DNA from: Mycobacterium sp.
GTDB lineage: Bacteria > Actinomycetota > Actinomycetes > Mycobacteriales > Mycobacteriaceae
DNA: 64,000 bases
Reading direction: 5' to 3'
NCBI RefSeq assembly: GCF_008709575.1
Contig: NZ_VYIK01000007.1
Location: 1-64,000 of the forward strand
Below the pieces are notes generated by a model. The model was not told the DNA's origin. It was given only the letters and a program-made list of their open reading frames with translations, and did not search any database. Made by a program: the position numbers and the translations under genes. Below are positions 41,513 to 51,107 of the stretch, piece after piece. Position 1 is the stretch's first letter; each line of letters starts with the position of its first letter.

Positions 41513-42169
41513 CTAGCCGCTTGGGTGCTCGGCGGCCGAATCGATTTCTTCGGGCGCTTCCGTCGCGACCCCCAGCTCGGCGGCTGCCGCCGCGATCTCG
41601 CTGGTATCCGGCCCGGGTGGCGGCACGAAAGCTGTGCGCCGGTAGTACCTGAGTTCCCGGATGGAGTCGTGGATGTCGGCCATTGCCCGATGTGCCAGCC
41701 CCTTGGCCGGCTGGCCGTAGTAGATGCGGGGGTACCACCGTCGGCACAGTTCCTTGATCGAGCTGACGTCGACCATCCGGTAGTGCAGGTAGGAATCCAG
41801 CGCGGGCATGTCGCGGGCGATGAATCCCCGGTCGGTGGCGATCGAGTTGCCGGCCAGTGGCGCGGTGCGGGCTTGCTTGACGTGGGTACGAACGTAGTCG
41901 AGCACCATCGACTCCGCGGTGGCCACGTCGATGCTCGAGGCGCGGACCTCGGCGATCAGGCCCGAACGGGTGTGCATGTCGGCGACGACGTCGATCATCG
42001 ACGACAACGTCGCGTCGTCGGCATGGATCACCACGTCGAGGCCGTCGCCGAGAATGTTCAGGTCGCCGTCGGTCACCAGGACCGCGATCTCGATCAGCTT
42101 GTCCGACGCCAGGTCCAGCCCGGTCATCTCGCAGTCGATCCACACCAGTTCGTCGCGTCCAGCGTTCAC
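41513..42169 (-). CDS. orn: oligoribonuclease
   Basis: 218-residue DEDDh 3'-5' exoribonuclease that degrades 2-5-nt RNA and pGpG/nanoRNA in the cytoplasm. [11 protein letters not shown] (Asp12, Glu14) and [11 protein letters not shown] near residue 170 carry the catalytic acids and histidine. GTG at 42167-42169 gives the normal length; the open frame up to 42190 adds seven residues with no match. tRNA-His lies 32 bp downstream on the same strand. There is a slightly long acidic C-terminal tail. Confidence 0.96.
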   Translation of the reverse strand: MNAGRDELVWIDCEMTGLDLASDKLIEIAVLVTDGDLNILGDGLDVVIHADDATLSSMIDVVADMHTRSGLIAEVRASSIDVATAESMVLDYVRTHVKQARTAPLAGNSIATDRGFIARDMPALDSYLHYRMVDVSSIKELCRRWYPRIYYGQPAKGLAHRAMADIHDSIRELRYYRRTAFVPPPGPDTSEIAAAAAELGVATEAPEEIDSAAEHPSG

Positions 42170-42266
42170 AGGTGCCCACGCTAGCGGCAAGACGTGTGCC
42201 CGCGGCGCAGCTAGCCAGTAATGTCATCCCGGGCAGCACCCCCGGTGCGGAAAGGACAGTGCCACG

Positions 42267-43802
42267 ATGAACCCACAGTCGACACCCGGCACGACCGCCG
42301 CACGGCAGATCGCGGCCGGCTACGCGGTGGATGGCCAGGCGCTGGAGCTGGGCAGCCTGGTCGTCGACGGTAGCGTCGACCCGGCCGCGCAGATCCGCAT
42401 CCCGCTGGCCACCCTCAACCGCCATGGCCTGGTGGCCGGGGCTACCGGCACCGGCAAGACCAAGACGCTGCAGTTGATCGCCGAGCAGCTGTCGACGGCG
42501 GGGGTACCCGTGCTGATGGCTGACGTCAAGGGCGACTTGTCCGGCCTGGTGCGGGCCGGGGAACCCAGCGACAAGACGACGATACGCGCCAAGGAGACCG
42601 GCGACGATTGGGCGCCGGCGGGCTTCCCGGTGGAGTTCCTCTCGCTGGGCACGACCGGAATCGGCGTGCCGGTGCGGGCCACGCTCGCCAGCTTCGGTCC
42701 GATCCTGTTGGCTAAAGTACTCGGACTCAACGCCACCCAGGAGTCGACGCTGGGCCTGATCTTCCACTGGGCTGATCAGCAGGGTCTGCCGCTGATTGAT
42801 CTGAAAGATCTGCGTTCGGTCATCAGCTACCTCACCAGCGACGGGGGCAAGTCTGCGCTGAAAGATCTGGGCGCGGTGTCGACCACGACGGCCGGCGTCA
42901 TCCTGCGGTCGCTGGTCAACCTCGAGGCCGAGGGCGCCGACACCTTCTTCGGCGAGCCGGAGCTCAACCCGCAAGACCTCTTGCGCGTCGACGACCGGGG
43001 CCACGGGGTGATCTCGTTGCTCGAGCTCGGTGACCAGGCCGCGCGCCCGGTGCTGTTTTCCACCTTCCTGATGTGGGTGCTGTCGGACCTGTTCACATCC
43101 ATGCCCGAGATCGGCGACGTCGACAAACCCAAGCTGGTGTTCGTGTTCGACGAGGCCCACCTGTTGTTCACCGATGCGTCGAAAGCGTTCCTGGACAAGG
43201 TTCAGCAGACCGTCAAGCTGATCCGCTCCAAGGGTGTCGGTGTGTTCTTTTGCACCCAGTTGCCCACCGACGTGCCCAATGACGTGCTGTCGCAGCTGGG
43301 GGCGCGCATCCAGCACGCGCTGCGTGCGTTCACTCCCAAAGACCAGGAGGCATTGACCAAGACCGTGCGCACCTACCCGAAAACCGATGTCTACGATCTG
43401 ACTTCGGCGTTGACGTCGTTGGGCATCGGCGAAGCCGTGGTCACCGTGTTGTCGGAGCGGGGCGCCCCGACCCCGGTCGCCTGGACCCGGCTACGCGCAC
43501 CGAGGTCGTTGATGGCGTCCATCGGCGACGACGCGATCAGCTCCGCGGCCACAGCGAGCCCGCTGCACGCCAAGTACGGTCAGACCGTCGACGTGCGATC
43601 CGCTTTCGAGATTCTGCAAGAAAGAGCGGCACAGGCCGCGCCGCCCGATCAGCCGCCGGCGAAAAAAGAGACGAAACCCGCTCCCGCGAAGCAGGGGTGG
43701 TGGAAGCGGTTCGTGAACAGTCGGGGCTTCCAGACCTTTCTCAACGCGCTTGGCCGGGAACTCGTCCGCAGCATGCTCAACAGCAGCAAGCGCCGGCGTT
43801 AG
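42267..43802 (+). CDS. HerA/DUF853-type ATPase (Rv2510c-like)
   Basis: 511-residue P-loop ATPase of the HerA-like helicase group (DUF853/DUF87). Walker A is GATGTGKT at 58-65, Walker B LVFVFDEAH near 291-299, and ARIQHALRAFTPKD provides an arginine-finger region. The C-terminal tail is Lys/Pro/Ala-rich, then ends in a basic segment (SSKRRR). HerA relatives pump or remodel DNA with NurA-type nucleases, but no nuclease is adjacent and the mycobacterial protein has no settled function. Its stop is 4 bp from that of the convergent cmrA gene. Confidence 0.9.
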   Translation: MNPQSTPGTTAARQIAAGYAVDGQALELGSLVVDGSVDPAAQIRIPLATLNRHGLVAGATGTGKTKTLQLIAEQLSTAGVPVLMADVKGDLSGLVRAGEPSDKTTIRAKETGDDWAPAGFPVEFLSLGTTGIGVPVRATLASFGPILLAKVLGLNATQESTLGLIFHWADQQGLPLIDLKDLRSVISYLTSDGGKSALKDLGAVSTTTAGVILRSLVNLEAEGADTFFGEPELNPQDLLRVDDRGHGVISLLELGDQAARPVLFSTFLMWVLSDLFTSMPEIGDVDKPKLVFVFDEAHLLFTDASKAFLDKVQQTVKLIRSKGVGVFFCTQLPTDVPNDVLSQLGARIQHALRAFTPKDQEALTKTVRTYPKTDVYDLTSALTSLGIGEAVVTVLSERGAPTPVAWTRLRAPRSLMASIGDDAISSAATASPLHAKYGQTVDVRSAFEILQERAAQAAPPDQPPAKKETKPAPAKQGWWKRFVNSRGFQTFLNALGRELVRSMLNSSKRRR

Positions 43803-43806
43803 CCGA

Positions 43807-44610
43807 TCAGCTGCCCAGCTTCTTGTAGAAACTGCCCACGACCGGCGCGACGAGCGCGCGCGGAGCGTACTGGCTGGCCACCGACATGGCTTTCGACGTC
43901 AGGCCGGGAACAACGCGCATCTTGTTGCGGGCTAACGCATCCAGCGAGATGCGTGCGGTGTAGTCGGTCGAAATCCACAGGAAATCCGGCACCAGCTTCT
44001 CGACGAGGGACTGCTGGGCCGGATCCGGTAGTTCGGTGCGCACCGGACCGGGTGCCAGCAAAGTGACGTGCACACCACAGCCGCGCAGTTCACCGCGCAG
44101 CGATTCGCTGAAGGTGTTGACGAACGCTTTGGTGGCCGCATAGGTCGCGTTGTAGGGGATCGGTGAATTGCCCGCCGCCGAGCCGGAAAACAAGATCCCG
44201 CCCGCTCGGCGCTGCGTCATGCCCGGCAACACCGCCAACGTGAGCTCGTGCACCGCGATCACGTTGAGCGCAACCTGGGCCTTTTCTCCTTCGGGATCGA
44301 GCCGCGACACCGCTCCGAACGTTGCCGTGCCCGCGTTGGCGCACAGAATCGAAATGTTCCGGCCGGCCAGTTCGCCGGCCAACTTCGCCCGGTCGGCGGA
44401 ATCGGTGAGATCGGCCGGCCGTACCTCGACGGTGACGCCGTAGGTGTCGCCGAGTCGGGCCGCCAGGTCAGTCAGCACGTCCTCGCGTCGCGCAGTGACG
44501 ATCAGGTTGTGGCCGCGCGCGGCCAGTTCGGTAGCCAGCGCCTCGCCGATGTTTTGCGAGGCTCCGGTGACCACGGCGCGGGCGTCGGGGCTGGGAGCGG
44601 GTACGGGCAT
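43807..44610 (-). CDS. cmrA: mycolate reductase (SDR family)
   Basis: 267-residue NADPH-type short-chain reductase. Cofactor loop TGASQNIG at 15-22, CANAGTA near 89-95, active-site Ser region SGSAAG at 141-146, and catalytic Tyr156/Lys160 in YAATK. It matches Rv2509, the M. tuberculosis counterpart of corynebacterial CmrA, which reduces the beta-keto group left by Pks13 to complete the mycolic motif. Genomic order (between the Rv2510c-like and Rv2508c-like genes) supports this. A generic SDR is the alternative, but synteny makes it unlikely. Confidence 0.9.
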   Translation of the reverse strand: MPVPAPSPDARAVVTGASQNIGEALATELAARGHNLIVTARREDVLTDLAARLGDTYGVTVEVRPADLTDSADRAKLAGELAGRNISILCANAGTATFGAVSRLDPEGEKAQVALNVIAVHELTLAVLPGMTQRRAGGILFSGSAAGNSPIPYNATYAATKAFVNTFSESLRGELRGCGVHVTLLAPGPVRTELPDPAQQSLVEKLVPDFLWISTDYTARISLDALARNKMRVVPGLTSKAMSVASQYAPRALVAPVVGSFYKKLGS

Positions 44611-44676
44611 GCGGCCAATCGTAGAGGCGGCCGGGCGTGGCGGGTCGCTGCCGAGGGATTTCGTTAGAGTGCCGGG

Positions 44677-46005
44677 ATGAGCAACCCGGCGGCGGCTGCA
44701 CCCACAGGGCAGCGATCCGGCGTCGTGGCCTGGGCGTTGTGGGACTGCGGCGCCACCGGTCTGAACGCGATCGTGGTGACGTTCGTGTTCTCGGTCTACC
44801 TGACCGACGGCGTGGGCCAGGGGATGCAGGGCGGCATTTCACCGGCCAGTTGGCTGGGCCGCGCGTTGGCGGTCGCCGGGTTGACCATCGCGACCCTCGC
44901 GCCGGTCATCGGGGTGTGGGCGGAGGCGCCACGTCGGCGTCGTGCGGTATTGACCGTCCTGACCGGCCTCGCTGTCCTGCTGACCGGCGCGATGAGTCTC
45001 ATCCGTAACCAGCCCGGCTATCTGTGGGCCGGATTGGCGCTGCTCGCAGCTACGGCAGCCTGCTCCGACCTGGCCAGCGTCCCGTACAACGCGATGCTGC
45101 GCCAACTGTCCACACCGCAGACGTCGGGCCGGATTTCGGGTTTGGGCTTGGCGTCGGGCTACCTGGGCAGCGTCGCGCTGTTGCTCGTGATGTACACGGG
45201 CTTCATTGCCGGACACGGTGACACTCGCGGTCTGCTGCATCTGCCCACCAGTGGCGGCACGAACGTCCGGATCGCGATGCTGGTGGCGGCCGCCTGGCTG
45301 GCGCTGTGGGCGATGCCGTTGCTGGCGACGGCCCGTCGGCTGCCCGCCGTCGAGTCGTTGCACCCCCCGTCAGAGATTCTGGGCGGGTACCGCAGGCTGT
45401 GGCGGGATCTGCGCGACGAGTGGCGCCGCGATCACAACCTGGTCTACTTCCTGCTGGCCAGCGCCGTCTTCCGGGACGGGCTGGCCGGAGTGTTCACCTT
45501 CGGCGCGGTGCTCGGCGTCACCGTCTACGGCATCTCGCAGGCCGACGTGCTGATCTTCGGAGTGGCCGCGAGCGTGGTGGCGGCACTGGGCGCGGTGGCG
45601 GGCGGGCACTGCGACGACCGCATCGGGTCGAAGCCGGTCATCGTCGCGTCGCTGGCGGCGATCATCACGATGGCGCTCAGCTTGCTGGTGCTGTCCGGCC
45701 CGGGTGCGTTCTGGCTGTGTGGACTGCTGTTGTGTGTGTTCATCGGGCCGGCGCAATCCTCGGCACGCACGTTGTTGCTGCGCCTGTCGCGGCACGGCAT
45801 GGAAGGCGTCGCCTTCGGTCTCTACACGATGACGGGACGGGCGGTGTCGTTTTTGGCGCCATGGCTGTTCTCGGTGTTCGTCGACGTATTCGGCGCCGTC
45901 CGGGCCGGCATAGGCGGATTATGCGTGGTGCTGGGCGCCGGATTGCTGGCCATGGTGATGGTGCGCACACCAGCCGACACCGCGGTGCCGCAACGCGCGG
46001 CCTGA
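44677..46005 (+). CDS. MFS transporter, UMF1/Atg22-like (Rv2508c-like)
   Basis: 442-residue polytopic membrane protein with about 12 hydrophobic segments. The opening AWALWDCGATGLNAIVVTFVFS corresponds to the W-D-x-A-N-x-x-x motif of the UMF1/Atg22 branch of the major facilitator family. The loop between helices 2 and 3 has APRRRRAVL, and RISGLGLASGYLG lies in helix 5. The substrate is unknown; Atg22-type proteins export amino acids in fungi. It is divergent from cmrA (66 bp) and convergent with the MmpS-like gene. Confidence 0.88.
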   Translation: MSNPAAAAPTGQRSGVVAWALWDCGATGLNAIVVTFVFSVYLTDGVGQGMQGGISPASWLGRALAVAGLTIATLAPVIGVWAEAPRRRRAVLTVLTGLAVLLTGAMSLIRNQPGYLWAGLALLAATAACSDLASVPYNAMLRQLSTPQTSGRISGLGLASGYLGSVALLLVMYTGFIAGHGDTRGLLHLPTSGGTNVRIAMLVAAAWLALWAMPLLATARRLPAVESLHPPSEILGGYRRLWRDLRDEWRRDHNLVYFLLASAVFRDGLAGVFTFGAVLGVTVYGISQADVLIFGVAASVVAALGAVAGGHCDDRIGSKPVIVASLAAIITMALSLLVLSGPGAFWLCGLLLCVFIGPAQSSARTLLLRLSRHGMEGVAFGLYTMTGRAVSFLAPWLFSVFVDVFGAVRAGIGGLCVVLGAGLLAMVMVRTPADTAVPQRAA

Positions 46006-46042
46006 TCCCGGCGGCGGTGCAGAGCGCGTCGGGCGGTAAGAC

Positions 46043-46684
46043 TCACGCCGGCGCATCGCAGATCGTCAGCCCCACGCCGGTGTGCTGGCTGACCTGCGCC
46101 CCGGCCACAGTGAGCGTGCAGGTGACCTCGTGGCCGATGTTGACGACCGTGACATTGGCATTGCTGCCCGACTTCGGCAGGCTGACTTCCTTGCTCCACG
46201 GCAACGCCACGTTGAACTCGGTCGCCATCACGTCGCCGCTGTCGCGGTAGGTGATGCTGATGGCGCGGCCTTCTCCGGTCACGCTGTAGACGACGGCGTC
46301 GACGGCCGCCGCGCCGGATTCGCCGGGCGACGTGGCGGTGCTGCCCGGCGTTGCCGAAGCGGGCGGCGAGGTCGCGGCAGGGGTCGTGGAGGCCGGCGCG
46401 GCCGGCCCCGGCGAGACCACCGCCTGGTCCTGGGCCGAGTTATTGGAGATCACCAGCGCGGTGACCATGACGACGACCAGTGCGACCGCGGCGGCTGCGG
46501 CGACCCATAACCAACGCGGGGTCTTCGGCCGGTCCGGCGGAACCTGCCGCGGCGCCTGCGGGTAGTGGTCGGCAGAGGCTGGGTCCGGGGCCGTATCCGC
46601 GTATGCGGGATAAGACTGAGGAAACCGCAGGGTTGGTTCGTCCGCCGGTCGACCGGACTGCTCGGGTCGACGTGGATCGTTCAT
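46043..46684 (-). CDS. single-pass membrane protein with MmpS-like C-terminal domain (Rv2507-like)
   Basis: 213-residue protein: a Pro-rich cytoplasmic N-terminus (about 1-55), one membrane helix (LWVAAAAAVALVVVMVTALV, about 60-79), a Ser/Thr/Pro/Ala linker to about 125, and a C-terminal domain resembling MmpS. That domain contains VVYSVTGEG, ITYRDSGDVM, ALPWSKE and two Cys (VTCTLTV and TICDA) that could pair. MmpS proteins partner MmpL lipid exporters, but no mmpL is next to it. ATG at 46682-46684 is preferred to the upstream Met at 46717. Confidence 0.85.
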   Translation of the reverse strand: MNDPRRPEQSGRPADEPTLRFPQSYPAYADTAPDPASADHYPQAPRQVPPDRPKTPRWLWVAAAAAVALVVVMVTALVISNNSAQDQAVVSPGPAAPASTTPAATSPPASATPGSTATSPGESGAAAVDAVVYSVTGEGRAISITYRDSGDVMATEFNVALPWSKEVSLPKSGSNANVTVVNIGHEVTCTLTVAGAQVSQHTGVGLTICDAPA

Positions 46685-46763
46685 GCCCACCTCATGGCTG
46701 CAGAGTACCTGCAGCACAACACCGGGGCCGCCAACACCCGGCCGGGTGGATTCGATCCGGGAT

Positions 46764-47414
46764 TCATCGGCGGCACCGGTCGCCGACCATGAGCGCGCCC
46801 AGCGTCATCGCCCGCAGCACGGCCCGGACACGCGTTATCCGCGCTGCCCTGTTGTCAGCGGGTTTGATGCTGTGCGGGGTGGAGTTCAGCAATCCGAAGG
46901 CCGCATGCGCCATCAGCCGGGCGTCGCCCTCGGCGAGGGTAGGCTCCAGCTCGCGGAGCACACCCACCCAGATCTCGACATACTGGCGCTGGGCGCGGCG
47001 CACCTGGCGCTCGGCGGTCCCCGGCAGGTGCGCCAGGTCGCGGTCCTGGATGCGGATCAGATCCGGTTCGCCCAGCGCGAAGTCGAGATGGAAGTCGATC
47101 AATCCCTCCAGCGCGCCGGCGGCGTCGGTGCTGTGCGCTCGCACGTCGCGGGCGCCGGCGAGTAGCCGGGTGCTGATACCGACCAGCAACTCGACCAGCA
47201 GCGACTCCTTGTTGGGAAAATGCCGGTAGATCGCCGGGCCGCTGACACCGGCGGCCGCACCGATGTCTTCCAGGCGCACCGCCAGAAAACCCCGCTCGGC
47301 GAACAGCCGCTCGGCCGCCGCCAGTAGCTGCGCTCGGCGGCCGGATTTCAACTGGCTGCGCCGACTGGGGAACCCGGCGTAGTCTTCGTGGCCGGCCGCG
47401 GCAGTCGGTGCCAT
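46764..47414 (-). CDS. bkaR: TetR-family repressor of branched-chain catabolism
   Basis: 216-residue TetR regulator. The HTH spans about residues 25-70 (LLAAAERLFAERGF, VRLEDIGAAAGVSGPAIYRHF, then PNKESLL). ATG at 47412-47414 has AGGAGG 6 nt upstream; the frame is open to 47453 but runs into the operator. It is the positional and sequence counterpart of Rv2506 (BkaR), reported to repress the adjacent branched-chain keto-acid operon in mycobacteria. It diverges from accD1, and the 76-bp gap between them carries a strong inverted repeat. Confidence 0.92.
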   Translation of the reverse strand: MAPTAAAGHEDYAGFPSRRSQLKSGRRAQLLAAAERLFAERGFLAVRLEDIGAAAGVSGPAIYRHFPNKESLLVELLVGISTRLLAGARDVRAHSTDAAGALEGLIDFHLDFALGEPDLIRIQDRDLAHLPGTAERQVRRAQRQYVEIWVGVLRELEPTLAEGDARLMAHAAFGLLNSTPHSIKPADNRAARITRVRAVLRAMTLGALMVGDRCRR

Positions 47415-47431
47415 AGCCGCCTCCTGGACAG

Positions 47432-47480
47432 TTCGGTTAACCACTACTAACATAGCACGAGTTATTTGTGATTAACCGAA
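47432..47480. promoter_or_regulatory. BkaR operator pair and divergent promoters
   Basis: TTCGGTTAACCAC (47432-47444) and GTGATTAACCGAA (47468-47480) are inverted copies differing at one base, spaced 23 bp apart. The first contains the perfect palindrome GGTTAACC. CTAACATAGCA (47447-47457), lying between them, reads TGCTATGTTAG on the minus strand and should be the bkaR -10. The site ends 10 bp before accD1, so a bound repressor would block both genes. Binding by BkaR is inferred from position and known behaviour of the family. Confidence 0.7.
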
Positions 47481-47490
47481 ATGACCCCAG

Positions 47491-49041
47491 ATGACGTCAC
47501 CGGCGCCCAACCCCGACGCGCACCGTGCGTTGGTGGCACAACTGCGCGAGAAGCTGGCCGCAGCCGCCCGCGGCGGTCCGGAACGCGCCCGGGCCCGCCA
47601 CATCGAACGCGGCAAGCTGCTTCCTCGTGACCGGGTGGACGGCCTGGTCGACCCCGGCAGTCCGCTGCTGGAAATCGCGCCGCTGGCCGCCGACGGCATG
47701 TACGACGACGAGTGCCCCGGCGCGGGCATCATTACGGCGATCGGCCGGATCAGCGGCCGCGAATGCATGATCGTGGCCAATGATGCGACGGTCAAGGGCG
47801 GCACCTACTATCCGATCACCGTCAAAAAGCACCTGCGGGCCCAGGAGATCGCCGGGCAGAACCGGTTGCCCTGTATCTATCTCGTCGACTCCGGCGGCGC
47901 ATTCCTGCCGCGACAAGACGAGGTGTTTCCCGACCGGGACCACTTCGGCAGGATTTTCTACAACCAGGCCAAACTCAGCGCCGAGGGCATCCCGCAGATC
48001 GCTGCGGTGCTCGGGTCCTGCACGGCGGGTGGGGCTTATGTGCCCGCGATGAGCGACGAAGCGGTGATCGTGCGCAACCAGGGCACCATCTTCCTCGGTG
48101 GCCCGCCGTTGGTGAAGGCCGCCACCGGGGAGGTCGTCACCGCCGAAGAACTCGGCGGTGGTGACCTGCACGCGAAAACATCCGGTGTCACAGACCATCT
48201 CGCCCATGACGACCGCGACGCGCTGCAGATCATCCGTCGTATCGTGGCCACTTTGGGTCCGCGCCGGCCGCCGATCTGGGAAGTACGGCCCAGCGTGGAA
48301 CCCATTGCCGACCAGCGTGAGCTCTACGACGTCGTTCCGGTCGATGTCAGAGTTCCCTACGACGTGCACGAGGTTGTCATCCGCATAGTCGACGGCGGCG
48401 AGTTCAGCGAATTCAAGGCCGAATACGGCAGCACGCTGGTAACCGGATTCGCTCGCATTCACGGGCATCCGGTTGGCATACTGGCTAATAACGGCGTGTT
48501 GTTCAGTGAATCCGCGATGAAAGCAGCACATTTCATCGAACTCTGCGACAAGCGTCTGGTGCCATTGTTGTTCCTGCAGAATGTCTCGGGGTTCATGGTC
48601 GGCCGGGACTACGAGGCCGGAGGCATCGCCAAACACGGTGCGAAGATGGTCACCGCCGTCGCCTGCGCGCGGGTCCCTAAGCTGACGGTGGTCATCGGCG
48701 GTTCCTATGGCGCGGGCAACTACTCGATGTGCGGGCGGGCATATTCGCCGCGCTTCTTATGGATGTGGCCCAATGCGCGCATCTCGGTGATGGGCGGTGA
48801 GCAGGCGGCATCGGTGTTGGCGACGGTGCGTGGGGAGATGACCGAGGCGGAGGAAGACGCGTTCAAGGCCCCGATCCGAGCCCAGTACGAACATCAGGGC
48901 AACCCCTACTACTCGACGGCTCGGCTGTGGGATGACGGTGTGATCGACCCGGCTGACACCAGAACCATTGTGGGTCTTGCTCTCTCGATCGCTGCACATG
49001 CGCCGGTCGAGCCGGTGTCCTACGGCGTCTTCCGGATGTAG
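47491..49041 (+). CDS. accD1: acyl-CoA carboxylase beta subunit (methylcrotonyl-CoA type)
   Basis: 516-residue carboxyltransferase subunit that moves CO2 from biotin to 3-methylcrotonyl-CoA in leucine breakdown, working with AccA1. Two crotonase-like halves are evident. The first has [21 protein letters not shown] and [16 protein letters not shown]; the second has [26 protein letters not shown] and [11 protein letters not shown] with the oxyanion-hole glycines. ATG at 47491 is 10 bp from the operator; an ATG at 47481 is in another frame. First gene of the accD1-accA1-fadE19-maoC-citE operon. Confidence 0.95.
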   Translation: MTSPAPNPDAHRALVAQLREKLAAAARGGPERARARHIERGKLLPRDRVDGLVDPGSPLLEIAPLAADGMYDDECPGAGIITAIGRISGRECMIVANDATVKGGTYYPITVKKHLRAQEIAGQNRLPCIYLVDSGGAFLPRQDEVFPDRDHFGRIFYNQAKLSAEGIPQIAAVLGSCTAGGAYVPAMSDEAVIVRNQGTIFLGGPPLVKAATGEVVTAEELGGGDLHAKTSGVTDHLAHDDRDALQIIRRIVATLGPRRPPIWEVRPSVEPIADQRELYDVVPVDVRVPYDVHEVVIRIVDGGEFSEFKAEYGSTLVTGFARIHGHPVGILANNGVLFSESAMKAAHFIELCDKRLVPLLFLQNVSGFMVGRDYEAGGIAKHGAKMVTAVACARVPKLTVVIGGSYGAGNYSMCGRAYSPRFLWMWPNARISVMGGEQAASVLATVRGEMTEAEEDAFKAPIRAQYEHQGNPYYSTARLWDDGVIDPADTRTIVGLALSIAAHAPVEPVSYGVFRM

Positions 49042-49046
49042 TGGCA

Positions 49047-51107
49047 ATGAGAGAACTAAGCACTGTTCTAGTGGCCAACCGCGGAGAAATCGCCGTGCGG
49101 GTGATCCGCACGTGCAAGGCGATGGGCATCCGCTCGGTAGCCGTCTACAGCGACGCCGACGCTGCTGCCCGCCATGTCGCCGAGGCTGATCGTGCGGTCC
49201 GCATCGGACCCGCGCCGGCCAAGGACAGCTACCTCAACATCGCCGCCATCGTCGACGCGGCGATGCGCACCGGCGCACAGGCCGTGCATCCGGGATACGG
49301 GTTTCTTTCCGAGAACGCCGATTTCGCCGCCGCATTGGCGTCCGCCGGCGTGGTTTTTATCGGACCGCCCGTTGCAGCCATCCAGACAATGGGTGACAAG
49401 ATCGCCGCCAAGGCGACCGTGTCGGAGTTCGGCGTACCCGTCGTTCCCGGCATTGCGCGGCCGGGACTGACCGACGCCGAGCTGATGGCCGCCGCCGACG
49501 AGATCGGCTACCCGGTGCTGGTCAAGCCGTCAGCCGGCGGCGGCGGTAAAGGCATGCGCCTGGTGGACCGGGCCGCCGACCTGCCCGACGCGCTGGCCGG
49601 TGCCCGACGCGAATCGGCCGCCGCCTTCGGGGACGACACCGTGTTTCTGGAGCGATTCGTGCAGCGCCCCAGGCACATCGAAGTACAAATACTGGCCGAC
49701 AACTACGGCAACATCGTGCACCTCGGCGAACGGGAATGCAGCCTGCAGCGGCGACACCAGAAGGTGATCGAGGAGGCGCCCTCGCCGCTGCTGGACGCTT
49801 CGACCCGGGCCCGCATCGCCGCCGCCGCCTGCGACACCGCGCGCAGCGTCGACTACCGCGGTGCCGGCACCGTGGAGTTCATCGTCTCCGCCGAGCGGCC
49901 CGACGAATTCTTCTTCCTGGAGATGAACACCCGCCTGCAGGTAGAACACCCGGTGACCGAACTGGTGACCGGATGGGATCTGGTCGAATGGCAGATCCGC
50001 ATTGCCGCGGGAGACAAGCTGACGACGGTCGATGTCCCGCTGCGCGGCCACGCGGTCGAAGCGCGGATCTACGCCGAGGATCCCGCCCATGGGTTCGTGC
50101 CGACCGGTGGCGATGTACTGGAGCTGGTCGAACCGGAAGGCAAAGGTATTCGCGTCGATTCAGGTTTGCGGGCCGGGATGGTCGTTGCCAGCGAGTATGA
50201 CCCGATGCTGGCCAAGGTGATCGCCCACGGCGTGGACCGGCCCGCGGCACTGCGGGCACTGGACCGGGCCCTGGCCGACACCGCGGTCCTCGGCGTGGTC
50301 ACCAACGTCGAGTTCGCCCGGTTTCTGCTGGGCGACCCCGACGTCGTCGCCGGCCGACTCGACACCGGCTTGCTGGATCGGCGCGCCGGCGATTTCGTTG
50401 CGGCGTCGCCGACAGACCCGCATTTCATCGCCGCTGCTGCCTACCGATGGCTGCGGCGTTGGCCCGCGCCGGGTGCAGACCTGTGGGAAGTGCCGTCCGG
50501 GTGGCGGATCGGTACGCCCGCCCCGGTCAGTATTCGGCTGCGCGCCGGCGACCGCACCGACCACGTTCACCTCACCGGAGTTCCGACGGCCGCAGTGGCC
50601 CGCGTCGAGGACGGCGAATCTCACATGCTGTCAGCGCATCTTGAGGGTCGACACTTGGTGGTCACTCTCGACGGAGTGCGCACCTGCTACGTCGTCGCCG
50701 CGGCCGGGCACCAGATCTGGCTGGCCGGTGACGGCGTCACCGTGGTACTCGAGGAGGTGCGGGAACCGCCGGTGCGCCCCGGTGACGAGCACGGGGGCGA
50801 CGTCGAATTGATCAGCCCGATGCCCGGGTCTGTCGTCGCGATCGGGGTCGCCGACGGCGCCGAAGTCCGGGCCGGCACCGTCGTGGCCACGGTCGAGGCC
50901 ATGAAGATGGAGCACCCGCTGGCCGCCCCGGTCGACGGGGTGGTCGAGCTGTTCGTCGCCGCCGGCGAGCAGGTCAAGGTGGGCCAACTGGTAGCCCGGA
51001 TCACTGTGCCCGGCTGTGCGGTTTCATACGCGACGCGCCGCGGTTCGCGTATGAAACCGCACAATCGCCCCGCGGGCCGTGAAGAAAAGGATGGCGCTCA
51101 TGAGTGA
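49047..51107 (+). CDS. accA1: acyl-CoA carboxylase alpha subunit (biotin carboxylase + BCCP)
   Basis: 686-residue biotin-dependent subunit. Biotin carboxylase spans about 5-445, with the ATP-grasp glycine loop [11 protein letters not shown] near 155-165 and [14 protein letters not shown] in the active site. A linker follows, then a biotinyl domain with VEAMKMEH (biotinylated Lys620). The start could be ATG 49047 or the GTG two codons earlier that overlaps the accD1 stop. After the natural domain end (LVARITV) the frame continues for about 30 residues, and these are encoded mostly by a perfect 19-bp inverted repeat and its surroundings. Known M. tuberculosis AccA1 ends shortly after the biotinyl domain (654 residues), so the tail is acquired. 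Confidence 0.95.
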   Translation: MRELSTVLVANRGEIAVRVIRTCKAMGIRSVAVYSDADAAARHVAEADRAVRIGPAPAKDSYLNIAAIVDAAMRTGAQAVHPGYGFLSENADFAAALASAGVVFIGPPVAAIQTMGDKIAAKATVSEFGVPVVPGIARPGLTDAELMAAADEIGYPVLVKPSAGGGGKGMRLVDRAADLPDALAGARRESAAAFGDDTVFLERFVQRPRHIEVQILADNYGNIVHLGERECSLQRRHQKVIEEAPSPLLDASTRARIAAAACDTARSVDYRGAGTVEFIVSAERPDEFFFLEMNTRLQVEHPVTELVTGWDLVEWQIRIAAGDKLTTVDVPLRGHAVEARIYAEDPAHGFVPTGGDVLELVEPEGKGIRVDSGLRAGMVVASEYDPMLAKVIAHGVDRPAALRALDRALADTAVLGVVTNVEFARFLLGDPDVVAGRLDTGLLDRRAGDFVAASPTDPHFIAAAAYRWLRRWPAPGADLWEVPSGWRIGTPAPVSIRLRAGDRTDHVHLTGVPTAAVARVEDGESHMLSAHLEGRHLVVTLDGVRTCYVVAAAGHQIWLAGDGVTVVLEEVREPPVRPGDEHGGDVELISPMPGSVVAIGVADGAEVRAGTVVATVEAMKMEHPLAAPVDGVVELFVAAGEQVKVGQLVARITVPGCAVSYATRRGSRMKPHNRPAGREEKDGAHE
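51016..51064. repeat. perfect 19-bp inverted repeat in the accA1 3' end
   Basis: TGTGCGGTTTCATACGCGA (51016-51034) and its exact complement (51046-51064) flank an 11-nt loop. It lies in the last 92 bp of accA1 and ends 36 bp before the fadE19 start. It would form a very stable hairpin in the operon mRNA. It resembles a small mobile palindromic (REP-like) unit captured in frame; no other copy was noticed in this window. Confidence 0.85.
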
